This document shows positions 28,887 to 37,496 of a stretch of 64,000 nucleotides of DNA, one piece after another; the stretch's first letter is position 1, and each line of letters starts with the position of its first letter. The notes beneath the pieces were generated by a model that searched no databases, was not told the DNA's origin, and saw only the letters and a program-made list of their open reading frames with translations. The translations under genes were made by a program, and so were the position numbers. This DNA is from CAVTJL01 sp963752325 (lineage in GTDB: Bacteria; Pseudomonadota; Alphaproteobacteria; Geminicoccales; Geminicoccaceae), in contig CAVVXU010000010.1 of assembly GCA_963752325.1 (NCBI GenBank), positions 806,001 to 870,000 on the forward strand, written 5' to 3'.

Positions 28887-29957
28887 TCACCCGGTCGGGA
28901 TGGTGATCAGCGGCCCCTGGCCGCCGCGGCTCTTCTCGGCGATGGCAAGCAGCAGCTGGACGAAGCTGAACACCACCTTCGAGCGGTAGTCCTCGCCGTC
29001 GATCCAGTACCAGGAGGCGTTGTAGCGCACGGCGACGTAGGCGGTGGAAGGCGCGCTGGGGCCGCTGCGCACGGTCAGGAGCGGCGAGACGTCGGCCACG
29101 TCGCTCTCGATCACGGTGGCCGAGGTGCGGCCCGCCGCCACGTCCTCGATCGGCACGGTGATGAGCGAGCTCAGCTCGTTCAGGATCTCGAGCGCCGAGC
29201 GCGTCAGGACGGCGATGGTGTCGTCGTCGGCCCGCACCCGGCCATAGACGATCTCGAACTCGTCACGCTTCCGGTCGAGGCCGAGGAGCTTCTTCACCTG
29301 CAGGATCGTGGCGCCCAGGGAGGCGTCCAACTCCTCCCCGAGCAGCGTGAGGAAGGCGCGCCGCTGGCCGTTCGATTGGTCGATGCGCAGGCCGAGGGCT
29401 CCGGCGTTCTGGATCTCGCGCAGGCGGTCGATCAGCTCGTAGAAGCTCGGCGCCGCCATGGACGAGCCTGAGATCGTGCTGCTCCAGTTCCGAAGGCCGT
29501 TGATCGACTGGACCCCGACCCGCAGCACGAGGTCGACCGGCACGCCGCTCTGGATGAGGAAGAAGAGATCGCTGGGCGGGATGGCCGTGAGGTAGGATTC
29601 GGCGAGCTGCTCGCCCGTCACCGGCGTGAAGGTGATGGTCGGTCGGTCGGTGTAGTTGAGGCCCCCGCCCAGCGCGACGTCGCCGGACAGCTCGCGGAAG
29701 TCGGGCAGCACGTTGAAGCCCGTGGTGACCGAGCCCTCGAGGGTGTAGCCGCTCACGATCTGCGAGACGCTGACGAAGGTCGGCACGTCGGCGTAGCGCA
29801 GGCGCACCATGTTGAGGAGCGTCTGCTGCTTGATCGACGTGGCCAGCGCCGTGCCGTAGTTGAGCCTGTCGCGGCCCACGGTCACGCTGCCTATGCTGGC
29901 GCAGCCCGGCAGAAGGGCAAGCGGGCCGAGCAGCAGCGACCGCCGGCGGATGAGCAT
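28887..29957 (-). CDS. Predicted lipoprotein of unknown function (356 aa)
   Basis: Starts MLIRRRSLLLGPLALLPGCA: a signal peptide with lipobox LLPGC, Cys19 being the lipidated residue. The mature part begins with NYGTALATSIKQQTLLNMVR and LRYADVPTFVSVSQIVSGYT, a pattern seen in uncharacterised proteobacterial lipoproteins. No enzyme motif is visible; the C-terminus has a cluster of aromatic residues (ASWYWIDGEDYRSKVVF). It is convergent with the toxin gene (16-base gap) and divergent from sdhC. An outer-membrane or periplasmic location is inferred. Confidence 0.7.
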   Translation of the reverse strand: MLIRRRSLLLGPLALLPGCASIGSVTVGRDRLNYGTALATSIKQQTLLNMVRLRYADVPTFVSVSQIVSGYTLEGSVTTGFNVLPDFRELSGDVALGGGLNYTDRPTITFTPVTGEQLAESYLTAIPPSDLFFLIQSGVPVDLVLRVGVQSINGLRNWSSTISGSSMAAPSFYELIDRLREIQNAGALGLRIDQSNGQRRAFLTLLGEELDASLGATILQVKKLLGLDRKRDEFEIVYGRVRADDDTIAVLTRSALEILNELSSLITVPIEDVAAGRTSATVIESDVADVSPLLTVRSGPSAPSTAYVAVRYNASWYWIDGEDYRSKVVFSFVQLLLAIAEKSRGGQGPLITIPTG

Positions 29958-30150
29958 GCCGATTCCTTCTCTTTAATGCGGACCGGCTCGATCAATTCCC
30001 TCTAGAATGACGCATCGCACCTATGCTGCCATCCCCCGGCCCGGCGCGCCCTTCGGTCGCGCTGCGCCCCTAGGCGTCGGGGCGTAATTGATCTATCTCG
30101 CAGCTGCGGCACCTTTCGCTACGAGCGGGTGGTGATCAGGAGGAAGAAAA

Positions 30151-30537
30151 ATGGCGACCTCGGGCCGGCCTCTGTCCCCCCATCTCCAGGTCTACCGTTG
30201 GTACTTCACGATGGCTCTGTCCATCGCCCACAGGGTGAGCGGGGTGGCGCTGGCGGTCGGTCTCTTGCTCCTCGCGTGGTGGCTGATGGCCCTGGCCGGC
30301 GGACCCGACTCGTTCGCCACCTTCCAGGCCGTCACCGACAACCTCCTGGGCGGCCTCATCCTCTTCGGCCTCACCTTCGTGCTGTTCTTCCACCTGCTGA
30401 ACGGCATCCGCCATCTCGCCTGGGACATGGGCTACGGGTTCGATCTGGCGACGGCACAGCTCACCGGTGGCCTCGTCATCGCCGCCGCAGGAGCGCTCAC
30501 GATCCTCGCCTGGATCGCCGCCCTGATCGTCCGCTGA
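30151..30537 (+). CDS. sdhC: Succinate dehydrogenase cytochrome b556 subunit
   Basis: Membrane anchor of complex II. The 128-residue protein starts MATSGRPLSPHLQVYRWYFT with the typical RPLSPHLQVY lead, the SIAHRVSGVAL motif whose Ser/Arg line the quinone site, and three TM helices; the His in FFHLLNGIRHLAWDMG is the expected haem ligand. The strong ribosome site GGAGGAAGAAAA precedes the ATG. First gene of sdhCDAB. Confidence 0.95.
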   Translation: MATSGRPLSPHLQVYRWYFTMALSIAHRVSGVALAVGLLLLAWWLMALAGGPDSFATFQAVTDNLLGGLILFGLTFVLFFHLLNGIRHLAWDMGYGFDLATAQLTGGLVIAAAGALTILAWIAALIVR

Positions 30538-30550
30538 GGGAGAAGACGCG

Positions 30551-30931
30551 ATGGCAGCCCGCACCGAAGCCGTCCGGTTCAAGGCCCAGGGCTCGGCCCG
30601 CAAGGGTCTGGCGCACTGGAAGATGCAGCGCCTCACGGCCATCGCCACGGCGATCCTGGCCTTGTGGTTCGTCTGGAGCTGCCTGTCGCTCTCGGGCGCC
30701 GGCTATGCCGAGGTGAAGGCCTGGCTCGCCCGCCCGTTCGACACGACGATGATGATCCTCCTCGTCGTCTCGGCCTTCTGGCATGCCCAGCTGGGCCTTC
30801 AGGAGGTCATCGAGGACTATGTGCATCACGAGGGCGCCAAGCTCGCGTCGCTCATCGTCCTCGCCTTCGTGATCGTGGCGCTGGGCCTGGGCTCCATCGT
30901 CGCGATCCTCAAAGTGTCACTCGGGAGCTGA
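30551..30931 (+). CDS. sdhD: Succinate dehydrogenase membrane anchor subunit
   Basis: Second complex II anchor, 126 residues, three TM helices. The lead GSARKGLAHWKMQRLTAIAT matches the SdhD pattern, and HAQLGLQEVIEDYVHHEGAK holds the second haem-ligand histidine and the quinone-site Tyr/Asp region. It lies 13 bases after sdhC and four bases before the sdhA ATG. Confidence 0.94.
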   Translation: MAARTEAVRFKAQGSARKGLAHWKMQRLTAIATAILALWFVWSCLSLSGAGYAEVKAWLARPFDTTMMILLVVSAFWHAQLGLQEVIEDYVHHEGAKLASLIVLAFVIVALGLGSIVAILKVSLGS

Positions 30932-30935
30932 GCCG

Positions 30936-32726
30936 ATGGCCGCGGCCTATCCGATCACCGATCACTATTTCGACTGCATCGTCGTCGGCGCTGGTGGCTC
31001 CGGCCTGCGCGCCGCGGTCGGCATGGTCGAGGCCGGCCTCAACGTCGCCTGCGTCACCAAGGTCTACCCGACGCGCTCGCACACCGTGGCGGCACAGGGC
31101 GGCATCAACGCCGCGCTCGGCAACATGAACGCCGACGACTGGCGCTTCCACATGTACGACACCGTCAAGGGGTCGGACTGGCTGGGCGACCAGGACGCCA
31201 TCGAATACATGACCAAGAGCGCCCCATCCGCGGTCTACGAGCTGGACCATTACGGCGTGCCCTTCTCCCGCACGCCCGAGGGCAAGATCTACCAGCGCGC
31301 CTTCGGCGGCCAGTCGGTCGGCTTCGGCAAGGGGCAGGCCTACCGCACCTGCGCTGCCGCCGACCGCACCGGCCACGTCCTCCTCCACTCGCTCTTCCAG
31401 CAGGCGCTCAAGAACAAGGTCCAGTTCTTCAACGAGTATTTCGCCCTCGACCTGCTGATGGACGAGGCCGGCTCCTGCGTCGGCGTGATTGCGATCTGCA
31501 TCGAGGACGGCTCGCTGCACCGGTTCCGCGCGCATCAGACCTGCCTGGCGACCGGTGGCTATGGCCGCGCCTACTTCTCGTGCACCTCGGCCCATACCTG
31601 CACCGGCGACGGCAACGCCATGGTGCTGCGCGCCGGCCTGCCGCTGCAGGACATGGAGTTCGTGCAGTTCCACCCCACCGGCATCTACGGCGCCGGCTGC
31701 CTGATCACCGAGGGCTCGCGCGGCGAGGGCGGCTATCTCACCAACGCCGAGGGCGAGCGCTTCATGGAGCGCTACGCGCCGACCGCCAAGGATCTGGCCT
31801 CGCGCGATGTCGTCAGCCGGGCGATGACGATCGAGATCAACGAGGGCCGGGGCTGCGGCCCCTTGAAGGACCACATCCACCTGCATCTCGAGCATCTCGA
31901 GCCCAAGCTGCTGCACGAGCGGCTGCCCGGGATCTCGGAGACGGCGAGGATCTTCGCCGGCGTGGACGTCACCAAGGAGCCGATCCCCGTCGTGCCGACC
32001 TGCCACTACAATATGGGCGGCATTCCCACGAGCTATCTGACCGAGGTCGTGGGGCCGAGGAATGGCGATCCGGATCATCCGGTCCACGGCCTCATGGCGG
32101 TCGGCGAGGCGTCCTGCCCGTCGGTGCATGGCGCCAACCGGCTCGGCGGCAACTCGCTGACCGACCTCGTCGTCTTCGGCCGCGCCGCGGCGCACCGGGC
32201 AGCCGAGCTCGTGACCGCCGGCAGCGCCCACAAGTCCTTGGCCAAGGACGCGGGCGACGAGGCGGTCGCACGGGTCGACCGGTTGCTGCACAGCAAGGGC
32301 GACCTCTCGACCGGCGAGATCCGGCTCAACATGCAGCGCACGATGCAAAAGCATGCGAGCGTCTTTCGCGACGGCCCGACGCTCGACGAGGGCTGCCGCA
32401 AGATCGGCGAGGTCGCCTCGAGCCTGGCCGAGATCCGGGTGAGCGATCGCTCGCGCGTCTGGAACAGCGACCTCGTTGAGGCGCTCGAGCTGCAGAATCT
32501 GATGCTGCAGGCGGTGGCCACGATGAGCTCGGCCGCCTACCGGACCGAGAGCCGGGGTGCCCATGCCCGCGAGGACTTCCCCGACCGCGACGACGAGAGC
32601 TGGATGAAGCACACGCTCGTCTGGGTCGACGGGACGCACGCACCGCAGCTCGATGTGCGGCCGGTGCACGCGCACACCTTGACGAACGAGGTTGAGCCCG
32701 TGCCGCCGGCCAAGCGGGTCTATTGA
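30936..32726 (+). CDS. sdhA: Succinate dehydrogenase flavoprotein subunit
   Basis: FAD-containing catalytic subunit that oxidises succinate to fumarate, 596 residues. FAD-binding GAGGSGLRAAVGMVEAG near the N-terminus, RSHTVAAQGGINAALGN with the histidine that carries covalent FAD, HPTGIYGAGCLITEGSRGEG in the active site, and GEASCPSVHGANRLGGNSL complete the family pattern. The frame is intact from start to stop, with normal spacing to sdhD and sdhB. Confidence 0.98.
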   Translation: MAAAYPITDHYFDCIVVGAGGSGLRAAVGMVEAGLNVACVTKVYPTRSHTVAAQGGINAALGNMNADDWRFHMYDTVKGSDWLGDQDAIEYMTKSAPSAVYELDHYGVPFSRTPEGKIYQRAFGGQSVGFGKGQAYRTCAAADRTGHVLLHSLFQQALKNKVQFFNEYFALDLLMDEAGSCVGVIAICIEDGSLHRFRAHQTCLATGGYGRAYFSCTSAHTCTGDGNAMVLRAGLPLQDMEFVQFHPTGIYGAGCLITEGSRGEGGYLTNAEGERFMERYAPTAKDLASRDVVSRAMTIEINEGRGCGPLKDHIHLHLEHLEPKLLHERLPGISETARIFAGVDVTKEPIPVVPTCHYNMGGIPTSYLTEVVGPRNGDPDHPVHGLMAVGEASCPSVHGANRLGGNSLTDLVVFGRAAAHRAAELVTAGSAHKSLAKDAGDEAVARVDRLLHSKGDLSTGEIRLNMQRTMQKHASVFRDGPTLDEGCRKIGEVASSLAEIRVSDRSRVWNSDLVEALELQNLMLQAVATMSSAAYRTESRGAHAREDFPDRDDESWMKHTLVWVDGTHAPQLDVRPVHAHTLTNEVEPVPPAKRVY

Positions 32727-32759
32727 TCGAGGCCCAAGGGCCGAGGAGGACAGCTATCG

Positions 32760-33539
32760 ATGGTCGAGTTCGCGCTCCCCAAGAACTCCAGACCCGTGCC
32801 GGGCAAGCGCTACGCGCATCAGGGCGGCGCGAAGAAGCTCAAGGAGATCAAGGTCTACCGGTACGAGCCGGAGGACCAGCAGAACCCGCGGGTCGACACC
32901 TATGAGATCGACCTCGCCGAGTGCGGCCCGATGGTCCTGGACGCGCTCATCAAGATCAAGACCGAGGTCGATTCGACGCTGACCTTCCGCCGCTCGTGCC
33001 GCGAGGGGATCTGTGGCTCCTGCGCCATGAACGTCGACGGCCACAACACCCTGGCCTGCACGCGCGCGATCGCCGACTCGCCCGGGCCGGTCGCGATCTA
33101 CCCGCTGCCGCACATGGCGGTCGTGAAGGACCTCGTCGTCGACTTCACCGCGTTCTGGGATCAGTACGAGTGGATCGAGCCCTGGCTGCAGACCAAGGGC
33201 CCGCATCCGGAGAAGGAGCGCCTGCAGAGCCCCGAGCAGCGTGAGAGGCTGGACGGCCTCTACGAGTGCGTGCTCTGCGCCTGCTGCTCGACCGCCTGCC
33301 CGTCCTACTGGTGGAACAGCGACCGCTTCCTCGGCCCGGCGGCACTCCTCCAGTCCTACCGCTGGCTGGCCGACAGCCGTGACGAGGGCACCGGCGAGCG
33401 GCTCGAGGCGCTCGAGGATCCGTTCAAGCTCTATCGCTGCCACACCATCATGAACTGCACCAACACCTGCCCGAAGGGCCTCAACCCGGCGAAGGCCATC
33501 GGCAGGATTAAACAACTTATAGTAGAGAGAAAGCTCTAA
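32760..33539 (+). CDS. sdhB: Succinate dehydrogenase iron-sulfur subunit
   Basis: Electron-transfer subunit, 259 residues. The [2Fe-2S] ligands lie in RRSCREGICGSCAMNVDG with a fourth Cys in NTLACTRAI. The [4Fe-4S]/[3Fe-4S] ligands lie in CVLCACCSTACPSYWW and HTIMNCTNTCPKGLNPAKAI. GAGGAGGAC precedes the ATG. Last gene of sdhCDAB; the transcript should run through the structured 3' UTR to the terminator at 33663. Confidence 0.98.
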   Translation: MVEFALPKNSRPVPGKRYAHQGGAKKLKEIKVYRYEPEDQQNPRVDTYEIDLAECGPMVLDALIKIKTEVDSTLTFRRSCREGICGSCAMNVDGHNTLACTRAIADSPGPVAIYPLPHMAVVKDLVVDFTAFWDQYEWIEPWLQTKGPHPEKERLQSPEQRERLDGLYECVLCACCSTACPSYWWNSDRFLGPAALLQSYRWLADSRDEGTGERLEALEDPFKLYRCHTIMNCTNTCPKGLNPAKAIGRIKQLIVERKL

Positions 33540-33552
33540 GGGTTCGCTAAAA

Positions 33553-33663
33553 TGTGGGCTTGGCGGAACGCCGCCCAGTGTCTAAACCTTTCCTCATAAC
33601 GAGGCGCAAGCCCATACACGCAGGTCCGATCTGAGAAGGAGGCTTAGGCCTCCTTATTTTTTT
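33553..33663 (+). ncRNA. Candidate 3'-UTR RNA of sdhCDAB
   Basis: Immediately after sdhB a closing stem can form between TGTGGGCTTG (33553-33562) and CAAGCCCATA (33607-33616, one G-U pair). It encloses two small hairpins, GGCG-GAA-CGCC (33562-33572) and CCTC-ATAAC-GAGG (33592-33604), and is followed by an intrinsic terminator. A compact fold ending in a U-tail is the shape of Hfq-dependent 3'-UTR small RNAs; E. coli makes SdhX from the 3' end of its sdh operon. Seen: the pairing. Inferred: that it is a stable RNA. Confidence 0.35.
33636..33663 (+). terminator. Rho-independent terminator of sdhCDAB
   Basis: AAGGAGGC (33636-33643) pairs with GCCTCCTT (33648-33655) over a TTAG loop, followed by A and seven T residues. 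It is a textbook intrinsic terminator 97 bases after the sdhB stop, and it faces the minus-strand gene ending at 33704. Confidence 0.88.
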
Positions 33664-33703
33664 GTCCTCTTGTCGGCCGGCCGCCACGGACAATTGGACA
33701 GCT

Positions 33704-34054
33704 CTAAGGTGCGCTCTGCGCATGGCTGGGGCCGACGCCCACCAGGGCCTCGAGCCGTGTGCGACCATGCTCCTTGAGATCGACCATCACGCCCACGGTG
33801 ATCGCGGTGACGAAGGCGGTCGCGGCGAAGGCGAAGAGACCGATCAGGAGCACCCGGTTCCTGCTCTCCCAGCGAGGCCGAAGGGGCACGCCAGGGGCTC
33901 CCGCGTCCGACACGGGCGAGCCTCCGCTCCCGACGGCAACGAGCTTCCCGTCCATCACCCCGCCCCTTCCCGGGCGCGGAGCGGCGCGCGGCTTGCGCGG
34001 AGAGCCGGTTTTGGGGATCGAGGCCGGGCGCCGGCGCTGTCGCTTCTTCTTCAT
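33704..34054 (-). CDS. Small basic single-TM protein of unknown function
   Basis: 116 residues starting MKKKRQRRRPASIPKTGSPR. The first 60 or so residues are Arg/Pro/Gly-rich and disordered-looking, one TM helix follows (VLLIGLFAFAATAFVTAITV), then a short tail with LKEHGRTRLEALVGVG. I do not recognise the family. Positive-inside bias puts the long N-terminus in the cytoplasm. It sits downstream of uvrB on the same strand with a 105-base gap and converges on sdhB. Moderate support only. Confidence 0.5.
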   Translation of the reverse strand: MKKKRQRRRPASIPKTGSPRKPRAAPRPGRGGVMDGKLVAVGSGGSPVSDAGAPGVPLRPRWESRNRVLLIGLFAFAATAFVTAITVGVMVDLKEHGRTRLEALVGVGPSHAQSAP

Positions 34055-34159
34055 GGCCCACTTCTCCCCCGCAACGGCGTCGTCATGCCGGGACCTGTGC
34101 GAGGAGCTAGGGCGCCGAGCCCGCGCAGGAAGGCGACAATAGCCCGCAGGCGAGCCGCC

Positions 34160-36442
34160 TCAGCTTCCGACGCGGCGGCGCGACTGGCCGCGCTTGCGGG
34201 CTTCCGCCATCCGTCGCTTCTCCTCCCGCAGGTTCTTCTTCTGGGGCGGCGTGAAGCCGCGCGGGGCGCCGGGCGCGGGGCCCGCCGGCAGGCCCAGCTC
34301 GCCCTCCTCGAGGCGGCGGATCTCGTCGCGGAGGCGGGCCGCCTCCTCGAACTCGAGGTCGGCTGCGGCCTCGCGCATGCGCTTCTCGAGGTCGGCGATG
34401 TAGCCCTTGAGATCCATGCCCGTGAGGTGGGCCGGCGCCCCCTCGCCGATATCCACCGTGACGTAGTCACGCTCGGCCACCGACTTCAGGATGTCGTTGA
34501 TCTGCCGCTTGATGCTCTGCGGCGTGATGCCGTGCGCCTCGTTGTAGGCGGTCTGCTTGGCCCGGCGCCGATCGGTCTCGTCGATCGCGGCCTTCAGGGA
34601 CTTCGTCATCGTGTCGGCATAGAGGATGACGCGGCCCTCGATGTTGCGCGCGGCCCTGCCGATCGTCTGGATCAGCGAGGTCTCGGAGCGCAGATAGCCC
34701 TCCTTGTCGGCGTCGAGGATCGCGACGAGGCCGCATTCGGGGATGTCCAGGCCCTCGCGCAGGAGGTTGATGCCGACCAGCACGTCGAACTTGCCGAGCC
34801 GGAGATCGCGGATGATCTCGATGCGCTCGAGCGTGTCGATGTCGGAATGCAGGTAGCGGACCTTGACCCCCTGCTCGTGCAGATACTCGGAAAGATCCTC
34901 GGCCATGCGCTTGGTGAGCGTGGTGACCAGCACGCGCAGGCCCTTCTCGCGCGCGGTCCGGCACTCGGCCAGGAGGTCGTCCACCTGGTGCTCGACCGGC
35001 CGGACGATCACGTCCGGATCGACGAGGCCCGTGGGCCGAATCACCTGCTCGACGAAGACGCCGCCGGTGCGATCCAGCTCCCACGGGCCGGGCGTCGCCG
35101 AGACGAACACCGTCTCGGGCCGCATCGCCTCCCACTCCTCGAACTTGAGCGGCCGGTTGTCGGTGCAGGAGGGCAGCCGGAAGCCGAACTCGGCCAAGGT
35201 CGACTTGCGCTGCCAGTCGCCCTTGAACATGCCGCCCAGCTGCGGCACCGCCACGTGGCTCTCGTCGACGAAGAGGATCGCCCGCTCGGGGATGTACTCG
35301 AACAGGGTCGGCGGCGGCTCGCCCGGCTGGCGGCCGGTGAGAAAGCGCGAGTAGTTCTCGATGCCCGGGCAGGAGCCTGTCGTCACGATCATCTCGAGAT
35401 CGGCCATCGTCCGCTGCTCGATCCGCTCGGCCTCGAGCAGCTTGCCGGTGCTGCGAAAGAACTCCAGGCGCTCGGCCAGCTCCACCTTGATCTTCTCGCA
35501 GGCCTGCTGGAGCGTGGGCTTGGGCGTCACGTAGTGGCTGTTGGGATAGAGCCGCGCCTGATCGAGCTTGCCCATTTTCTCGCCGGTCAGCGGATCGAAC
35601 TCGTGGATCGCCTCGACGACGTCGCCGAAGAGCGAGACCCGCCAGCCGCGGTCCTCGAGGTGGGCCGGGAAGATCTCGATGACGTCGCCCTTGGCGCGGA
35701 AGCTGCCGCGCGCGAACTCCATCTCGTTGCGCTTGTACTGAAGCTCGATCAGCGCCCGGAGGAGCCGGCCGCGCTCGACCGTCTGGCCCGGACGGAGCGT
35801 CAGCGTCATGCGCGCGTACACCTCGGGCGAGCCGATGCCGTAGATGCACGAGACCGAGGCCACGATGATGACGTCGTCACGCTCGAAGAGCGCGCGCGTC
35901 GCGCTGTGGCGCATGCGGTCGATCTGCTCGTTGATCGCCGACGTCTTCTCTATGTAGGTATCGGAGCGGGCTACATAGGCTTCGGGCTGATAGTAGTCAT
36001 AGTAGCTGACAAAGTACTCAACAGCGTTCTCGGGGAAGAACGACCTCATCTCGCCATAGAGCTGGGCGGCCAGGATCTTGTTGGGCGCCAGGATGAGCGT
36101 CGGGCGCTGCAGCGTGTTGATCACCTGCGCCATCGTGAACGTCTTGCCGGAGCCCGTGACGCCCAGAAGCACCTGATCCTTCTCGGCCCGGCTCAGCCCG
36201 TCGATCAGCTCGGCGATGGCCTGCGGCTGGTCGCCCGCCGGCTGGAACTCCGAGACCAGCTCGAACGGCCGCCCGGCCTCCGGCCGCTCGATCAGACCCG
36301 GCTGCTGCGACAGCCCTTTGAGAAGGTCCAAGGCGTTGAGCGCGTCCGTCTGGTCCATGGTCGCCACCGGTCCGGTCGAGGAAAGCTGTTCCAGAAGATG
36401 GGCTCGCCCACTCGCCCGTTCGAGGGCGGCAATGCGATCCAT
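34160..36442 (-). CDS. uvrB: Excinuclease ABC subunit B
   Basis: Damage-verification helicase of nucleotide excision repair. Walker A GVTGSGKTFTMAQVI, the beta-hairpin YYDYYQPEAYVARSDTYIEK that probes the DNA, the DEAD-like FVDESHVAVPQ, helicase motifs around INLLREGLDIPECGLVAILD and QTIGRAARN, and a C-terminal UVR domain (DLEKRMREAAADLEFEEAAR) are all present. The basic tail after the UVR domain is longer than in E. coli. The start is uncertain: ATG 36442, GTG 36496 and ATG 36358 are all in frame, and the conserved part begins only near FELVSEFQPAGDQPQAI. The frame is intact. Confidence 0.95.
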   Translation of the reverse strand: MDRIAALERASGRAHLLEQLSSTGPVATMDQTDALNALDLLKGLSQQPGLIERPEAGRPFELVSEFQPAGDQPQAIAELIDGLSRAEKDQVLLGVTGSGKTFTMAQVINTLQRPTLILAPNKILAAQLYGEMRSFFPENAVEYFVSYYDYYQPEAYVARSDTYIEKTSAINEQIDRMRHSATRALFERDDVIIVASVSCIYGIGSPEVYARMTLTLRPGQTVERGRLLRALIELQYKRNEMEFARGSFRAKGDVIEIFPAHLEDRGWRVSLFGDVVEAIHEFDPLTGEKMGKLDQARLYPNSHYVTPKPTLQQACEKIKVELAERLEFFRSTGKLLEAERIEQRTMADLEMIVTTGSCPGIENYSRFLTGRQPGEPPPTLFEYIPERAILFVDESHVAVPQLGGMFKGDWQRKSTLAEFGFRLPSCTDNRPLKFEEWEAMRPETVFVSATPGPWELDRTGGVFVEQVIRPTGLVDPDVIVRPVEHQVDDLLAECRTAREKGLRVLVTTLTKRMAEDLSEYLHEQGVKVRYLHSDIDTLERIEIIRDLRLGKFDVLVGINLLREGLDIPECGLVAILDADKEGYLRSETSLIQTIGRAARNIEGRVILYADTMTKSLKAAIDETDRRRAKQTAYNEAHGITPQSIKRQINDILKSVAERDYVTVDIGEGAPAHLTGMDLKGYIADLEKRMREAAADLEFEEAARLRDEIRRLEEGELGLPAGPAPGAPRGFTPPQKKNLREEKRRMAEARKRGQSRRRVGS

Positions 36443-36554
36443 CGCGCGGGAGCCGACCGCACCCACTGTGCATCCTATGGCCGCCGCTGGCGACACCGAT
36501 CGCCGCGCATCCGTACGGCGCGCGGCGATCGAGGTCGGGACAGGTGGAGGAAGG

Positions 36555-37474
36555 CTAGCCGCCGGCGTCGGCGGGCCGACTGCGCGTGCCGGGGAGTGGC
36601 ATGGATGCGCCGCCGCTCGACGGGACGAGGCCGGCCACGAGGTCGTCCACCCGCTGTCGCTCCTCGGGCGTCAGATAGTCCCGGTAGCCGCCCATCTTGC
36701 CGCGACGCACCTTGAAGGCGTCGTCGTCGGCGGAATCGGCGGTGCGCAGCTTGTCGCTCGCGAAAAACCCCTCGCGCTCCTTGCGTCTGAGCGCCTCGAA
36801 GTCGGCGAACGCGATCGCCGCCTCGAGCACATCGTCGGTCGCGGGCGTGCCGAGAAATGCCATCAGCTCGCGCAGATGCTCGAGGGGCTGCCGGCGCATC
36901 GCCTCGTAGCGCAGGGCGAGACCGCGCGGCAGGTCGGAGACCCGGCTCTCCCAGCGGCGATTGTAAAGAGCGATCGCGCGCGCCCCGAAGCGGTCGCTCA
37001 TCATGAAGTCCGCCACGGACATCGCCTCGAGATCCGCCGGCATCCCAAGGCGCCGGCGCGTGCGCGGCCCGGAGCGCTTCGTATGATGAAAATAGCAGGA
37101 GGTCGCGACGTCGCGCGGATCGCGTGCCAGGAACACCACGGGCTTCGAGCGCATCTGCCGGCTGATGCGCCAGCGCAGGCTCCAGGGCTCGTTGATCCAG
37201 TGCGTGAAGTAGATGCTCGGAAGGCGCGGGTCGATGGCCCGGAAATTGTCGCCCTCGACGAGATCGTCCTCGGGCACCCCGTAAAGGCGATGCCGGATAT
37301 TCCGGCAGGCACAGACAGGCACATCCCGAGGCTGTTCGTGGGCGCTTCACGGCAGCACAGATAGCCGACGGCCAGGTCGACCCGAGCGACACCCGGCCTG
37401 TCGACGATGAAGCGGCGCGGAGAGGCCAGCTCGGTGGAGCCACGGTCTTGGGCGTCTGCCGCCTCGCCATCCAT
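36555..37474 (-). CDS. Sulfotransferase-domain protein (frameshift near N-terminus)
   Basis: Likely PAPS-dependent sulfotransferase. The intact body (from about 37310) reads YGVPEDDLVEGDNFRAIDPR, IYFTHWINEPWSL, and the 3'-phosphosulfate-binding motif VVFLARDPRDVATSCYFHH; the C-terminus has RRGKMGGYRDYLTPEERQRV, like the GxxGxWK-type loop of cytosolic sulfotransferases. The N-terminal part is in another frame (RRFIVDRPGVARVDLAVGYL), where the 5' phosphosulfate loop would be expected but is not clean, so the start at 37474 is provisional. It is 22 bases from the SGNH-like gene and probably belongs to the same locus. Confidence 0.68.
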
Positions 37475-37496
37475 ACCACGCCTTGCATCCTTGCCG

